From: Candolleomyces eurysporus
Taxonomy: Eukaryota > Basidiomycota > Agaricomycetes > Agaricales > Psathyrellaceae
Direction of reading: 5' to 3'
Assembly (NCBI GenBank): GCA_027579435.1
Contig: JANBPK010001042.1
Coordinates: 1 to 64,000, forward strand
DNA: 64,000 nucleotides
The notes beneath the pieces are model-generated. The model did not search any database and was not told the origin of the DNA. It saw only the letters and a list, made by a program, of their open reading frames with translations. This document shows positions 23,869-34,272 of this stretch, piece by piece (position 1 is the first letter of the stretch; each line of letters opens with the position of its first letter). The translations under genes were made by a program, and so were the position numbers.

Positions 23869-26303
23869 ATGGACTATTGCATCGACGTTGCCATCGTAGG
23901 TGCAGGGTATGTTTTAACGGTATTCTTCCAAACATTTTCACTAATTCTTCTCTCCAGCATTGCAGGCATATCTACCGCCATCACGTTGCGGCGAGAGTTC
24001 AAAGAGAAACTCAACCTCGTGGTACACCTCGCCGTTGCGGGGCTACATGTAAATCCCTGACGAATCCCTTTTACCAGGTCTTTGAGCAGAGATCCGAATT
24101 AGGTGGCACTTGGAGTGTTAGTTCCGAGTAGTCTTGCTCTTTGACCCCAGCTCACAATTATCTTGCATAGGCAAACACGTATCCGGTATGACTCTCGAAC
24201 ACGTTCCTGGAGGCATCTTATCCTAACACCAGCGAATCTGGTTAGGGATGTGCTACTGACTCTGCCGTTCATCTCTATTCGTTGTCGACGTGTCTCAAGC
24301 CAAACTGGTCTCAAACTCATCCCTCACAACCTGAAATTCTTGAATACCTGAATGATCTTGTCGATACTAACCATCTCAGGCCACTCATCCGCCTTGACCA
24401 CAAGTTCATTGCGGCCACATGGGACCCATCTACTGAGAGGTACTCGGTAGATGTCGAGGATGTTAAATCTGGCTCGAAGACCACTGCCACATTTCACGTC
24501 CTTATAATGGCGACAGGAATATTCCCTAGCGCTCGGATGCTCGAGGTTCCTGGTATCGGCACGTTCCAGGGAAGACTACTGCACTCAGCTCAGTGGGATT
24601 CTCACATCGATCTACGGAACAAAAAAGTCGCTGTTGTTGGAAGTGGCGCCTCTGCGTACGTACATTCAGTGGATATAGAATCTCGCCCTCCTCATTATAA
24701 ATATTTTTAGGGCCCAGATAGTCCCGGAAATTGCTAAAGTCGAAGGTGTGGAAGTTACCCAATTCTTCCGAAGAGCAAGTTGGCTTGTACCTCCCGTACG
24801 AATTTCATTCGCAGCACCGATTCTGGGTTTTCTTATCGACCCGATCTGCAGGTCTCTAGTGCCATTAGCCCAAAGACGCAGGAACGCTTTCGCAAGTATC
24901 CCATTCTACTTCGATTGTTCCGGTGGACACTATACCTATACGTAAGCTGCGTTTTGACTGGTATTTTCACAAGCCGGGATTACTTGATTCTCATTATTGG
25001 TTCAGTATGAGATCATCTATTTCTTCGTCTTTGGGAGCGACCTGCTTCGATCATTCACAATGAAGGTCAGGAGTACATCGCCTGCTTGGAGTGTCGAGAC
25101 CTAACAATCCTCCCTCAGACGTCCAGGAGCTACGTCTTGAAAAACGCTCCTTCGAAATATCATGACATCCTTATTCCCGACCACCGTATGTTTTCGCCAA
25201 ATGCCATAGTCAGGGCTCTGTTTGGCTGACATCTGGGCCATGCTAAGCCGTGGGGTGCCTGCGAACCGTTTTCGATGTCACTTATCTCAAGAGCCTCCAC
25301 CTGCCAAACGTGAATCTGGTCAAGCAGCCGGTCAGGCGTTTATTAGAAGGAGGATTGATGACTGCCAATGGTAAGCATCCCGCCGTGAATGAACCCTCAA
25401 CCCTTTCATTAATTTCCTGGACCCAGGTTGCTACTATGATTTTGACGTTATTGTCTCTGCGACTGGATTCGACACGGCAAGAACCGCTTCATTCTTTATA
25501 TAACGTCAACATGGTGCTTACTGAAAGCTCATAGCATCATTACCCTTTGACAATTCATGGAGTCAAGGGTATAGAGCTGCAAACCTATTTTCAGAAACAC
25601 GGCGGGTTAGAGGCTTACCTGGGAACTATGATCCCAGGCTTCCCTAACCTCTTCATCCTCGGAGGTGCGTGGAACGTTGCACGCTACAACTTTGGGGCAA
25701 TCAAAATAACTGGATCACTTTCTCTAGGTCCGAACACTCGGACGGGCTACATGTCTTACTTATTTTCCGTTGAATGCCAAGTAAGGCTCACAATTATCTT
25801 CAGAACCGACAGGCGCTCATACCCCAGGTTTTGTGTAGCTCAACTACATCATCCCGTTATTGAAGCGTTTAGTCAGCACTGAATTCTCGACTATCGAGGT
25901 GACGCAGAAGGCGTCCGACAAGTATAATCACACCCTTCGCAAGAGGTTTGAGAATAGTATTTGGGCGACGGCGGCTTCACTTCAATACCAGGATCCGAGG
26001 ACCGGGAAGCATACCTTTCTTTTTCCAGGTTCGTGCTTATTTATTTCTTCACGCAAATGGAGATGGTTTGTACGGCAGGATTATGGCTGACTGAGGGTAT
26101 ACGCAGGTCCCGCAACGTTGTACTGGTGGTGGACCCGGTCTCCACGATGGCAAGACTTTCGCATTGACGGCCAGGAATACAAACCATCGCGGATGCCCCG
26201 GTCGATGCTGACAATCCTCTGTTCCCTGTTTTTGGTCATGAGCTTGGTTCTGGTTCTGGTTTCGCTCGACAGGAATAAGATAGGCCCGGTGAATGTAGTA
26301 TAG
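23869..26303 (+). CDS. Baeyer-Villiger-type flavin monooxygenase with C-terminal membrane segment
   Basis: The gene is cut by more than ten short introns, so no long frame is visible, but spliced exons read as a complete class B flavoprotein. It starts MDYCIDVAIVGAG, and the spliced join gives the FAD-binding GxGxxG motif (VGAGIAGIS). FEQRSELGGTWS, ANTYPGCATDSAVHLYS and the NADPH-binding VAVVGSGASAAQ follow. The segment FQGRLLHSAQWD fits the Baeyer-Villiger fingerprint FxGxxxHxxxW(P/D). Later parts are VSATGFDT, LGTMIPGFPNLFIL, GPNTRTGYMS and YWWWTRSPRWQDFRI. The end holds one hydrophobic helix (LTILCSLFLVMSLVLVLVSL) that could anchor the enzyme in a membrane. The class inserts oxygen next to carbonyls or oxidises heteroatoms, and the substrate is unknown. 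No secondary-metabolite cluster surrounds it. Confidence 0.8.
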
Positions 26304-26506
26304 AGATGTGCACCCGACGATCTGTAGTTATATGTCAAACCTCATGCCTGGGCATGAGGCAGAGAACCAATAACATTATAAGCTTGTAAGTACTTAACAT
26401 AATACGAGATGCAGCTACCCGAAAATACATATGGTATAATGGCGTGTACAACCAACCATAACCTGACCCAAGAGACAAGCTGAAGAGGTAACCGGGCCTT
26501 GCTACC

Positions 26507-28052
26507 CTAAACCAGCCCACTGCCCGCCATTTTCACGGTATCAGTCACAGCCCGGTAAGTTTCCCTCCAAATTTTCGTAATTATACTCTCATCCAACCTT
26601 CCAGCAGTTTGGAGTCGCTTCCGCACCAAATCCACATTGGTAGGCCCACCTCCTAGCAATGGCGTACCAGTCCCTTCAACCATCTTCCGCCGCCTCCGCT
26701 TGACTCGAAGGACCCACGAGATCAAGGGAAATAGAACGAATAGCACCATGAAGGTGGTGATTTTTGAGGTAGTGAGATGTGGTGCGAGAGCTGCTTTAAC
26801 CAGCGAAAGGACAGTTGGGGTTTGGGGTGAAATCGAGGTCGTTCTAACTTCAGTTCGAGGCGTGGATGACTGGGTAGAAGTGTTCGAGGCACTGGAAGAA
26901 TTGGCGGTTCGAGTTGCTGATCGTGAACGAGCGCTTCCATTGGGTGCATTCGAAGATTTACCCCGAGGGGTTGCTGTACCTTCAGAAGTATCGGAGGAGT
27001 TCGACGAGTGGCTAATAGTCGAGAGTTGTTGTAGTGATGAGACTGTTCCGTGGCCTCTTGGGGTGGAAGGGACGATCGTGTGAGTCGAGGTTGTGGATAG
27101 AGAGGACGAGGAAGAAGAAGATGGCGCGGGCGAATATGAGCGCGGCGTTGGTGAAGCAGATGAAGTAGGAGAGACGGGCGAGGATCTGGGTTTTAGAGAT
27201 GCCAAGGCTTCGGCATGTTGAGCGTTCAGCCGCGATATCAGGAACTGAAACGAGGTTAGCACAGTCTAAATAACAAGCGCATCTCCGACACACCTCTCGC
27301 CTGGAATCGGACAACTCGCTTTCACACTGCAAAAACTCCTTGGCGTAGTCCCATTGTCCCAGCTTGGGCAGGATATGGAGGCAATAGATTTCCAGAACCT
27401 TGTCGTAGCCGCCTTCTTCCGAATCATCACTGGAATGGGAAGACTCATTCAGCATGAGTGGCGTTTCCCGACGAGAAAGCCATTCTTCGGCCATCATTCT
27501 GCCAATGTCTGGGCAATCAAGCTTCAGACTTGAGTACAGCAGGGTGATTAAGACATTTGGGGGGAGGTAGCCGGGGTTTGCTGAAGCCTTTTGCGACTGG
27601 CCGTTCGATGGCGTGAATAAGACTGCTGAGCGAGCGTATATCGACGTCATTAATGTATGTGGCGACTCTGTGAGACTTTGGCGCAGCGATTCCGGGAGGG
27701 ATTCTATTGAAGGGGGGTCGGAGTAGATGGTGGTTTCCAGAGTAATACGGAGAATGTCCCACTTTCGCCTGTGCTCTAGCAGGGCGTCATGGACGAGTAC
27801 CGGTGGCTTCAGAAGCTGAAAGGCGGATTCAATCAGCGAGTATGTGAGGCGGATATCGCGATGAAGAAATGCGCGGGCAGCACTGGTGTACAGCGACCTC
27901 AAAGGGGCGGCGGACGTTGAGGATGATCCATTAATGGCCGCTGGTGGTTTTGATGACGATGGCAACGCCGTTGGAGACATTTTGACGCCCGATTTCAATG
28001 AGCCTGGCGAAGGGTAGTTCGTCGCAGTAATGGTAGTCGTCGCTGTGGGCAT
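26507..28052 (-). CDS. Tail-anchored protein resembling peroxin PEX26/Pex15
   Basis: There are two exons, 28052-27294 and 27244-26507. The N-terminal 250 residues are helical: FLHRDIRLTYSLIESAFQLL, then YLPPNVLITLLYSSLKLD, then YDKVLEIYCLHILPKLGQWD, YAKEFLQCESELSDSRRE. The spacing and sequence around LPPxVL and LPxLGxxxxAxE match the PEX26 family as I know it. That family recruits the Pex1-Pex6 AAA ATPase to peroxisomes. A long Ser/Thr-rich linker follows, then one transmembrane helix (TTFMVLFVLFPLISWVL) and a basic RVKRRRRK flank, as in tail-anchored peroxisomal proteins. The start could be the ATG at 28052 or the better-placed ATG at 27980 (AAAATGTCT). The PEX26 assignment is by remembered similarity; a tail-anchored TPR-like protein is what the sequence itself shows. 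Confidence 0.6.
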
Positions 28053-29524
28053 TGTCGAGGGCAGAGCTAACCCGTGGCGCAGGATTGGCCAGGGCAACTT
28101 ACGGGTAACGGTTATTCACATGCCGATCCCACGCCAGCAGCCGGCTTCTGCTGGGCACGTGTGTACCGAGTCCACAAATGGTCGGTCCACAAACCCCAAC
28201 AACTCTAGAGTCTGAACTTCCCTCTTGCCGTCAAAAATTTCCAGACGAAAGTCATGAATAATGATTGAGACCACACAAGGCGCCACTAACTCCAGTCTCG
28301 TCTGTGGACCAGGCAGCGCTTTGTTAGGCAAGTATTTTATCTACACAATCTTATAATAGTTCACAGACTCTCAGGAGGGCTGACCATTCACCATGTCATT
28401 GGTCCACTTAGGTAGACCTAGGAATCTCTAGGCTCTGGCCTCTTAGGTCTGGCATTGGGCCGTGCTGGAAATATTTTGAATTCGAGGGAACGTCCTCCTT
28501 ATAAGGCCAGAGTGCACGCAGAATGAGAAAGCCGACGATTTGTGAACTGACTCGAACTCGACAGGGGCTCACCCGGAAAGATTAGCGCGGAGAGATCGTG
28601 TTACCTTTGGGTAGATAGGCCCGCCGAGAAACGAGGCGCTTCGACATGATCCGAGTGAAATAGCCCGATTGAATCCTCTGTCGTTTGCAGTTGCATAGAC
28701 CTCGGTGGGACAATACTGCACGTTCCGCGAACGGTACCAGAGATTACCAGAACTTTTTTTTTGAGCTGCGAGAGCGCTCGAGAGCCCAGTGAGCAGAGTC
28801 ACAGACCCAGCATCAGCTCGGAACTCTTGCATTGAAGCGCGCAGGCTAACGCAATACCCTCACTCAGAATCAATCCAGATCAAGACGGAAAAATACGAAT
28901 CACTCCGCAGGCGGCTTGATGGGCTTGGGCAGTGAAGAGATACACTGCCGCCCCGGTCATAAAGTCGATCCTTGGCTCTACTACCGAGTTTTGTCTCGCG
29001 ATCTTTCCAGCCACCTCCATGCCCACTTCGTGCGCTGCAACTTTGCGTAGGCCTGCTCAGATAACTTTATCGACAAGTGTACCTTTGATACTTGATGGAT
29101 TGAAGGCCTCAGGCTGACTCGGACTTTGTTCAGGCTCGAATGTGGCTGGCTAGTCTCTGCCTTCAGGTCCCTGGCACGGAATGGAGCTTGAACGCTTGAG
29201 CTGCCCCCTGAGGCCCTACTCTGGAACTTGGCTCGGGTTTCGGAATGCATTTCTATGTTGACTTCGATTCATACCGCAATGAAGACCGTCACTAATAATC
29301 CGAGTCAAAATTTTTCATGGAAACTGCGCCTTAACACCAAATCTCTCCCATCTGGGGTAAACATACCGTAATGAACCTATTTACTACGAGCGCCTTCCCC
29401 ATTTCCCCCGAAAGTTTCCCTTGCAATCGGAGGTTCGAGTACCAGCCCAGCCTCGCTACTGTAAGCATAATTCGTAGTGGAGGTGTAGAGTGAAAATCCT
29501 GTATTTTTGAGCGCCCGTCGCGGC

Positions 29525-29532
29525 TATAAAAG
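29525..29532 (+). promoter_or_regulatory. TATA box of DnaJ-CTD gene 1
   Basis: TATAAAAG lies 142 bases upstream of the ATG at 29674. The same box, in a matching context (GAGCGCCCGTCG before it, AAAAGGCG after), precedes the duplicate gene. Both copies keep a strong TATA, which suits an inducible gene. Confidence 0.6.
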
Positions 29533-29673
29533 GCGCCCCTTTGTAAGCCACTTCACGCATGAGATACCCTCTAAACCAGCCAGCCTTTCGTACTCCATAC
29601 AACTACACACCTTCACTTTCCGAACACCGTACGCCCTCTCCTTCTCGCCTATCACTCACCCTCTTCGCCAATC

Positions 29674-30428
29674 ATGCCGGTCCGAGTCAGATGGTCTGAC
29701 ACTGATCCGCGTCCGTCAGCCTCGACGGGTGAAAGCTCACCTCAACGGCCCAGGGCTGGCAATGCCAGTAACCACAGTATATTGACACATAAGCACCACA
29801 ACTGTCGTGACCACGACTATCATACTCGGAACCACGTCGAGTACTTGTCACTCACAGAATACTCGATTCCCTCCCGCACTCACCTCACAAGTGAGGTGCA
29901 TAGGGTATACCTTCCCTTGTCTCTGGAAGACCTCTTCTATGGTAAAGAGGTCCATGTCGAATACACAAGGTGGAACCTATTTGGAGAAAACGAGCTGAAA
30001 GAGCTGTCTTTCAAAATCCCTCCTAATTGTCCCGACGGCGAGAACTGGCTTCGTAAGGGAGTTGGCCACCAGCTGCTCAACGGTCAATATCAGGACATAT
30101 ATTTCCAAGTTGCGGCAGAACAAAACAACAGTGGATTCCGCCGAGATGGGAATAACCTCCTCGTATCGGTGCGCCTTCCCTGGAAGGACAGGCTGAAAAC
30201 GCAGGTCTGTTCGTTCGATGTCCAGGGTCCTGACGGGACTCCTTACACCATTATGGTGGATTACTGCAAGACCAAGAGGATCCGCGGAAGCACCCAAATT
30301 CCTGGTAAAGGTCTACCCAGATACAACGCGAAAGGGAGGGGCGACCTTATTATCGAGTGAGTCTTATCGATTCATGGGACTACTCACCTTACTTACCCTA
30401 TTTTTCCAGATGGGAGATTGGTTCCTGA
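29674..30428 (+). CDS. DnaJ C-terminal-domain protein without a J domain, copy 1
   Basis: There are two exons, 29674-30356 and 30410-30428, giving 233 residues. After a His/Arg-rich N-terminus (LTHKHHNCRDHDYHTRNH) the protein is a DnaJ (Hsp40) substrate-binding region. The first beta domain has LSLEDLFYGKEVHVEYTRW and PPNCPDGENWLRKGVGHQL. The second has FRRDGNNLLVSVRLPWKD and ends IPGKGLPRYNAKGRGDLIIE. There is no HPD-containing J domain, no Gly/Phe linker and no Cys-rich zinc finger, so it should not stimulate Hsp70 ATPase by itself. A role as a client-holding chaperone or as a partner of full Hsp40s is inference. The start MPVRVRW is shared with copy 2 and has good context. Confidence 0.75.
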
Positions 30429-30889
30429 CCCTCCCAGTGATACAGCGAATCTCTTTCAGATCTGTATCCCGCGTTATCACAAATTTCTACTATATCCCTG
30501 CTGAAGAGGTCGCATATTTATCTGGTAGATACCCACTGTCGGCAAGACCACGGATTCGTTTGATACCCTTGAGCTTGATACCTATTCGATCTGATACCTT
30601 CTATAATCCACGGACACGCGCTTCGGACTCTGGTAATGTATTAATAGTGTATACTTGTACTCAACGGCCTCAGCACAGGACTCAAAGCAAAACGGTATCA
30701 TGACTGTCTTGCTTGTTCGAGACCTGAGAAGCAGACACTACAGAACTGTGTTCTATACCCTTGATACCTACTCGTTTTGATACGTATACCTTTTGATAGC
30801 ATTCATGTTTTTAGGGCACGCTTTGTACGTTAGTGATGTATTAATGTTGTATACGATACGGGCAGCGAAGATCCAAAACCCTCGAAAAC

Positions 30890-31010
30890 GGTGGTAGATC
30901 ATCGAACTCTCCATCTGGGGTTTCACTGGCCACATCCTCAGGCTTGCGATATGACGCAACCGGCAGTTCGACTCGAGCATACTGGGGGTGTGAGTGTGCC
31001 TCCCGCCATC
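30890..31010 (-). pseudogene. Relic of the 3' end of the Ala/Pro-rich protein gene
   Basis: On the minus strand these bases align with the last 120 bases of the gene ending at 34273. ATGCTCGAGTCGAAC matches ATGCTCGAGTTCGTT, and GAGGATGTGGCCAGTGAAAC matches GAGGATGTGGCTGGCGAAAT, followed by CCCAGATG. The reading frame is lost. It marks how far the duplicated segment originally reached. Confidence 0.65.
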
Positions 31011-32596
31011 AAAGGTCGGGGTCGTGGTTGGCGCAAGGGTGCGGTGTACATGGTGTACGTTCAGTTCCACTGGCCAGCCCGCAGATCAAAGCAAGCGTGT
31101 GGATGTGTGTGGAAGTGCGATCAGTGGAACTGGTCTACTTGTAGTCTCGCGAACTAGACTCTCGTGAGAGAAGATCGTAGTCCATTCGCACCACGACTGC
31201 AGTTAATGGGTGACGGATATTCACATGCCGATGCCAGCAGCCGGCTGGCCCGCACGTGTGTACCGAGTCCACAATTGGACGTTAAACAAGCCCCCACAAG
31301 CACAGAGGGACTATCTTAGAACTTGCCGAACAACAGTCGTGATTACGAATCCAAGGTGCTCTTCCGCCTGTAGCCTCATATGTGGACCAGGTAATACTTT
31401 GGTAGGCAGATATTTCATTTGCACAATCGTATAACAGCATAGCACACAGATCAGAAAAAGACCACTCACCCTGTCATCGTTCCACTTAAGTAGACCTCGG
31501 ACTCTCTAGGCTCTAGCCTCGCATGTCTGATACTGGGCCGTGCTAGAAATACTGAATGTGAGGGAATGTCCTCCTTTCAAGGCCAGAATGCTCACAGAAT
31601 GAGACAGCCGACGACTTGTGTGTGTACTTGACTCAACTCGACAGGGGCGCAACTGGACAGATTAGCGCCCGGAGAGATCGTTCTACCTTTTCGGCAGACG
31701 GACCCACCGAGAAGCGATCGACTCAACATGATCCGAGGGGGACTAACCCAATCGAATCCTCTGTCGCTTGCAGCTGCAGTGACCTAGGTGGGGCAATCCC
31801 GAAGGTACGGAGTCATACTCCGCGAACGACACCAGAACTCACCAGAACTTGCCGTTGAGCTGCGAGAGCGCTCGAGAGTCTAGCGAGCAGAGTCACAAAT
31901 CCAACACCAGCCGGAACCTCTCGCATTGAAGCGCACAGGTTAACGCAATCCACTTACACAGGATCAAGCTGAAGAAAAGCGGAATCGCACCCCAGGCGCT
32001 GATGGCTCGGGCAGTGAAGAAATACACTGCCGCTCTGGTCTTAAAGTCGATATTTGGTTCTACTACCGAAGTTTGTCTTGTCGTATTCGCAAACGCCTTG
32101 GTGCCCACTTTGTGTGCTGCGACTCTGTGTAGGGCTGAGACTCCCGACAACTTATTGACAAATGCACCTTTGGTACCTGATGGAGCGAGCCTAAGGCCTC
32201 AGGCTGACTTTGTTCGGGCTCGAATGTGGCTGGCCGATTTCTGTCCTCAGGCCCCCACAGAATGGAACTTGGCGGGTTGAGCTGCCCCTGGCACCCTACT
32301 CTGGAACCTGGCTCGGATTTCAGAATGCACATCTATGTTTACTTCGACTCGCACCGCCATGGCGCTTTTCGTTGCTACTCCGAGTCAATAAACGTCGTGG
32401 CAACCACACCTAACACCAAATCCATCTAGATTAAACATACCGTAATGTGCACTCCTATACTATTAGCGCCCTCTCCACTTCCTTCAACGCGCCCTTTGCT
32501 ATCGGAGCTTTGAGCACCAGCCCAGCCTCGCTGCGGCACGCGTAATATGCAGTTGGCATAGAATGCAGATCTTGGAAATTTGAGCGCCCGTCGGGT

Positions 32597-32604
32597 TATA
32601 AAAG
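32597..32604 (+). promoter_or_regulatory. TATA box of DnaJ-CTD gene 2
   Basis: TATAAAAG lies 102 bases upstream of the ATG at 32706, in the same context as the box of copy 1. Confidence 0.6.
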
Positions 32605-32705
32605 GCGACTCGTTCCAAGCCACTTGGCGCACTACAAGATACCCTCCAATCCAGCCATTCCCTTATACTTCTCACCACTACCTAGACTCCTTCTCGTCGC
32701 CAATC

Positions 32706-33482
32706 ATGCCGGTCAGATGGGATGACATTGATCCGCCTACGTACGCCGAGTCGACCTCAACGGATCAAAACTCTTTCCAACGCCGTAGCGCCAGGCACCA
32801 CGGTATATTGAAGAATACACACCACACCTGTCGTGACCACGACTATCACACCTCGAACCACGTCGGGTACTTAGACCTCCCCGAATACTCGATCCTTCCT
32901 TCCCGCTCTCGCCTCAAAAGTGAGACCCACAGTGAACACCTCTCCTTCTCTACAGAAGATTTGTACTACGGCAAAGAGGTTCATGTCACCTTCGTAAAGT
33001 GGCACCTGGATGGAAGAAAGACGGTGGAAAACCTGACGATCACGGTCCCACCCAACTGTCCTGACGGCACGGTCTACCTGTTCGATGGAGCCGGCCACCA
33101 GCTACGAAACGGTCACTACCAGGACATGTATTTCATCGTCGGGGAGGAGCAAGACGACGGGATTTTTCACCGTGACGGGAACAACCTCTACGCATTCGTG
33201 CTCGTTCCCTGGACGAGCAAGCTGGAAACCCAGGTTTGCTCGTTCCATGTAGAAGGCCCTGACGGGACTGTCTACTCCATCGACGTGGACTACCACACGA
33301 CCAAGATGACCCACGGAATCACCAAGATCCGTGGAAAGGGTCTGCCCATATACAAAGGCCAAAGAAGGGGCGACCTTATTATCGAGTGAGTCTTCTGGCT
33401 TTTCAGGACTACTAGCTGCCTTACTTATGCAATTTTTTCTAGATGGGAGATCCAGTTCCATTCGAATTCCCAGTTCTGCTGA
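32706..33482 (+). CDS. DnaJ C-terminal-domain protein without a J domain, copy 2
   Basis: There are two exons, 32706-33385 and 33443-33482, giving 239 residues. The architecture is that of copy 1: a short His-rich N-terminus (HHTCRDHDYHTSNH), beta domain I (FSTEDLYYGKEVHVTFVKWH, PPNCPDGTVYLFDGAGHQL) and beta domain II (FHRDGNNLYAFVLVPWTSK, IRGKGLPIYKGQRRGDLIIE). J domain and zinc finger are absent. The open frame extends upstream without ATG as far as 32580, but the ATG at 32706 matches copy 1 and lies suitably downstream of the TATA box. The proteins differ at many residues yet keep all core motifs, so both appear to be under selection. The two tails differ (EWEIGS against EWEIQFHSNSQFC). 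Confidence 0.75.
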
Positions 33483-34272
33483 TACAGCGAATCTTTTCAG
33501 ATCTGTATCCATCACCTCTAATCTTTGTATTTCTAGTATTCCCGCTGAAGAGTGGGCTCGCATATTAATCTAGTAGATACCACTGTCGGCAGGACCACGG
33601 ACTCGTGTTTTTGATACCCTTGAGCTTGATACCTCTTCTCATTTCGATATCCTTATATTCAACTATTATCCACGGGCACGTTTCGAACCCTAGATATGTA
33701 TTAATAGTGTGTAATTGTACTATACGGGCTCTAGCTTGCTTTGACCGATGCTGGGAATGCCGGGGAGCAGACTCCGCGGATTTGTATTCCATACCCTTGA
33801 TACCGACTCCTTTTGATACCTTTGGTAGTATTCATGTATTTACAGGCACGGCTTCTACTCTAATAATGTATTAATTTTGTAAATTATACGGACAGCCGGG
33901 ATTCAGAGCAATATTGCAACTGACCTTGCTTGAAACCGATGCCGGGAAGCAGACTTCAAATGGTACAGTACCTGAAACCCCATCCATTGAACAAATTCCA
34001 AAAAGGCGCTGACACAGAACTAAATACAATAAAATAAAATTGCTACGCTAACGGGAAACACGATTGAACGAGTGAGGGCACAAAAAGTGTATGCAACCAA
34101 CTGGTGAGGTATGAAATGACTCAGGAAGAAAGACAGAAACAAAACAAATCCATAGGGCGTTGTAGTAATTCGAGTTAGAGAGGGTGTTGGTGAAAGACAG
34201 GAAGGATGTATGTATCCTGAATACCAATAATTGAGACGGGAGATCGTTCCGAAAGACACAAAATAACAAACA

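Larger units (their letters stand above)
28104..30880 (+). repeat. Segmental duplication, left unit
   Basis: This unit matches 31205-33900 along its length. It begins with the shared block ...TATTCACATGCCGAT, CAGCAGCCGGCT, runs through about 1.5 kb upstream of the DnaJ-CTD gene, the gene itself and its 3' flank, and ends at ATACGGGCAGC / ATACGGACAGC. The stretch before the gene has no convincing ORF although it is conserved between units. A relic of the next gene follows at 30890. An exact identity value needs an alignment. Confidence 0.75.

Noticed and set aside
24163..24351. Monooxygenase as a pseudogene because of stops around 24050-24350
   Set aside because: Correct GT...AG introns remove every stop and rebuild GGTWS-ANTYPGCATD without gaps.
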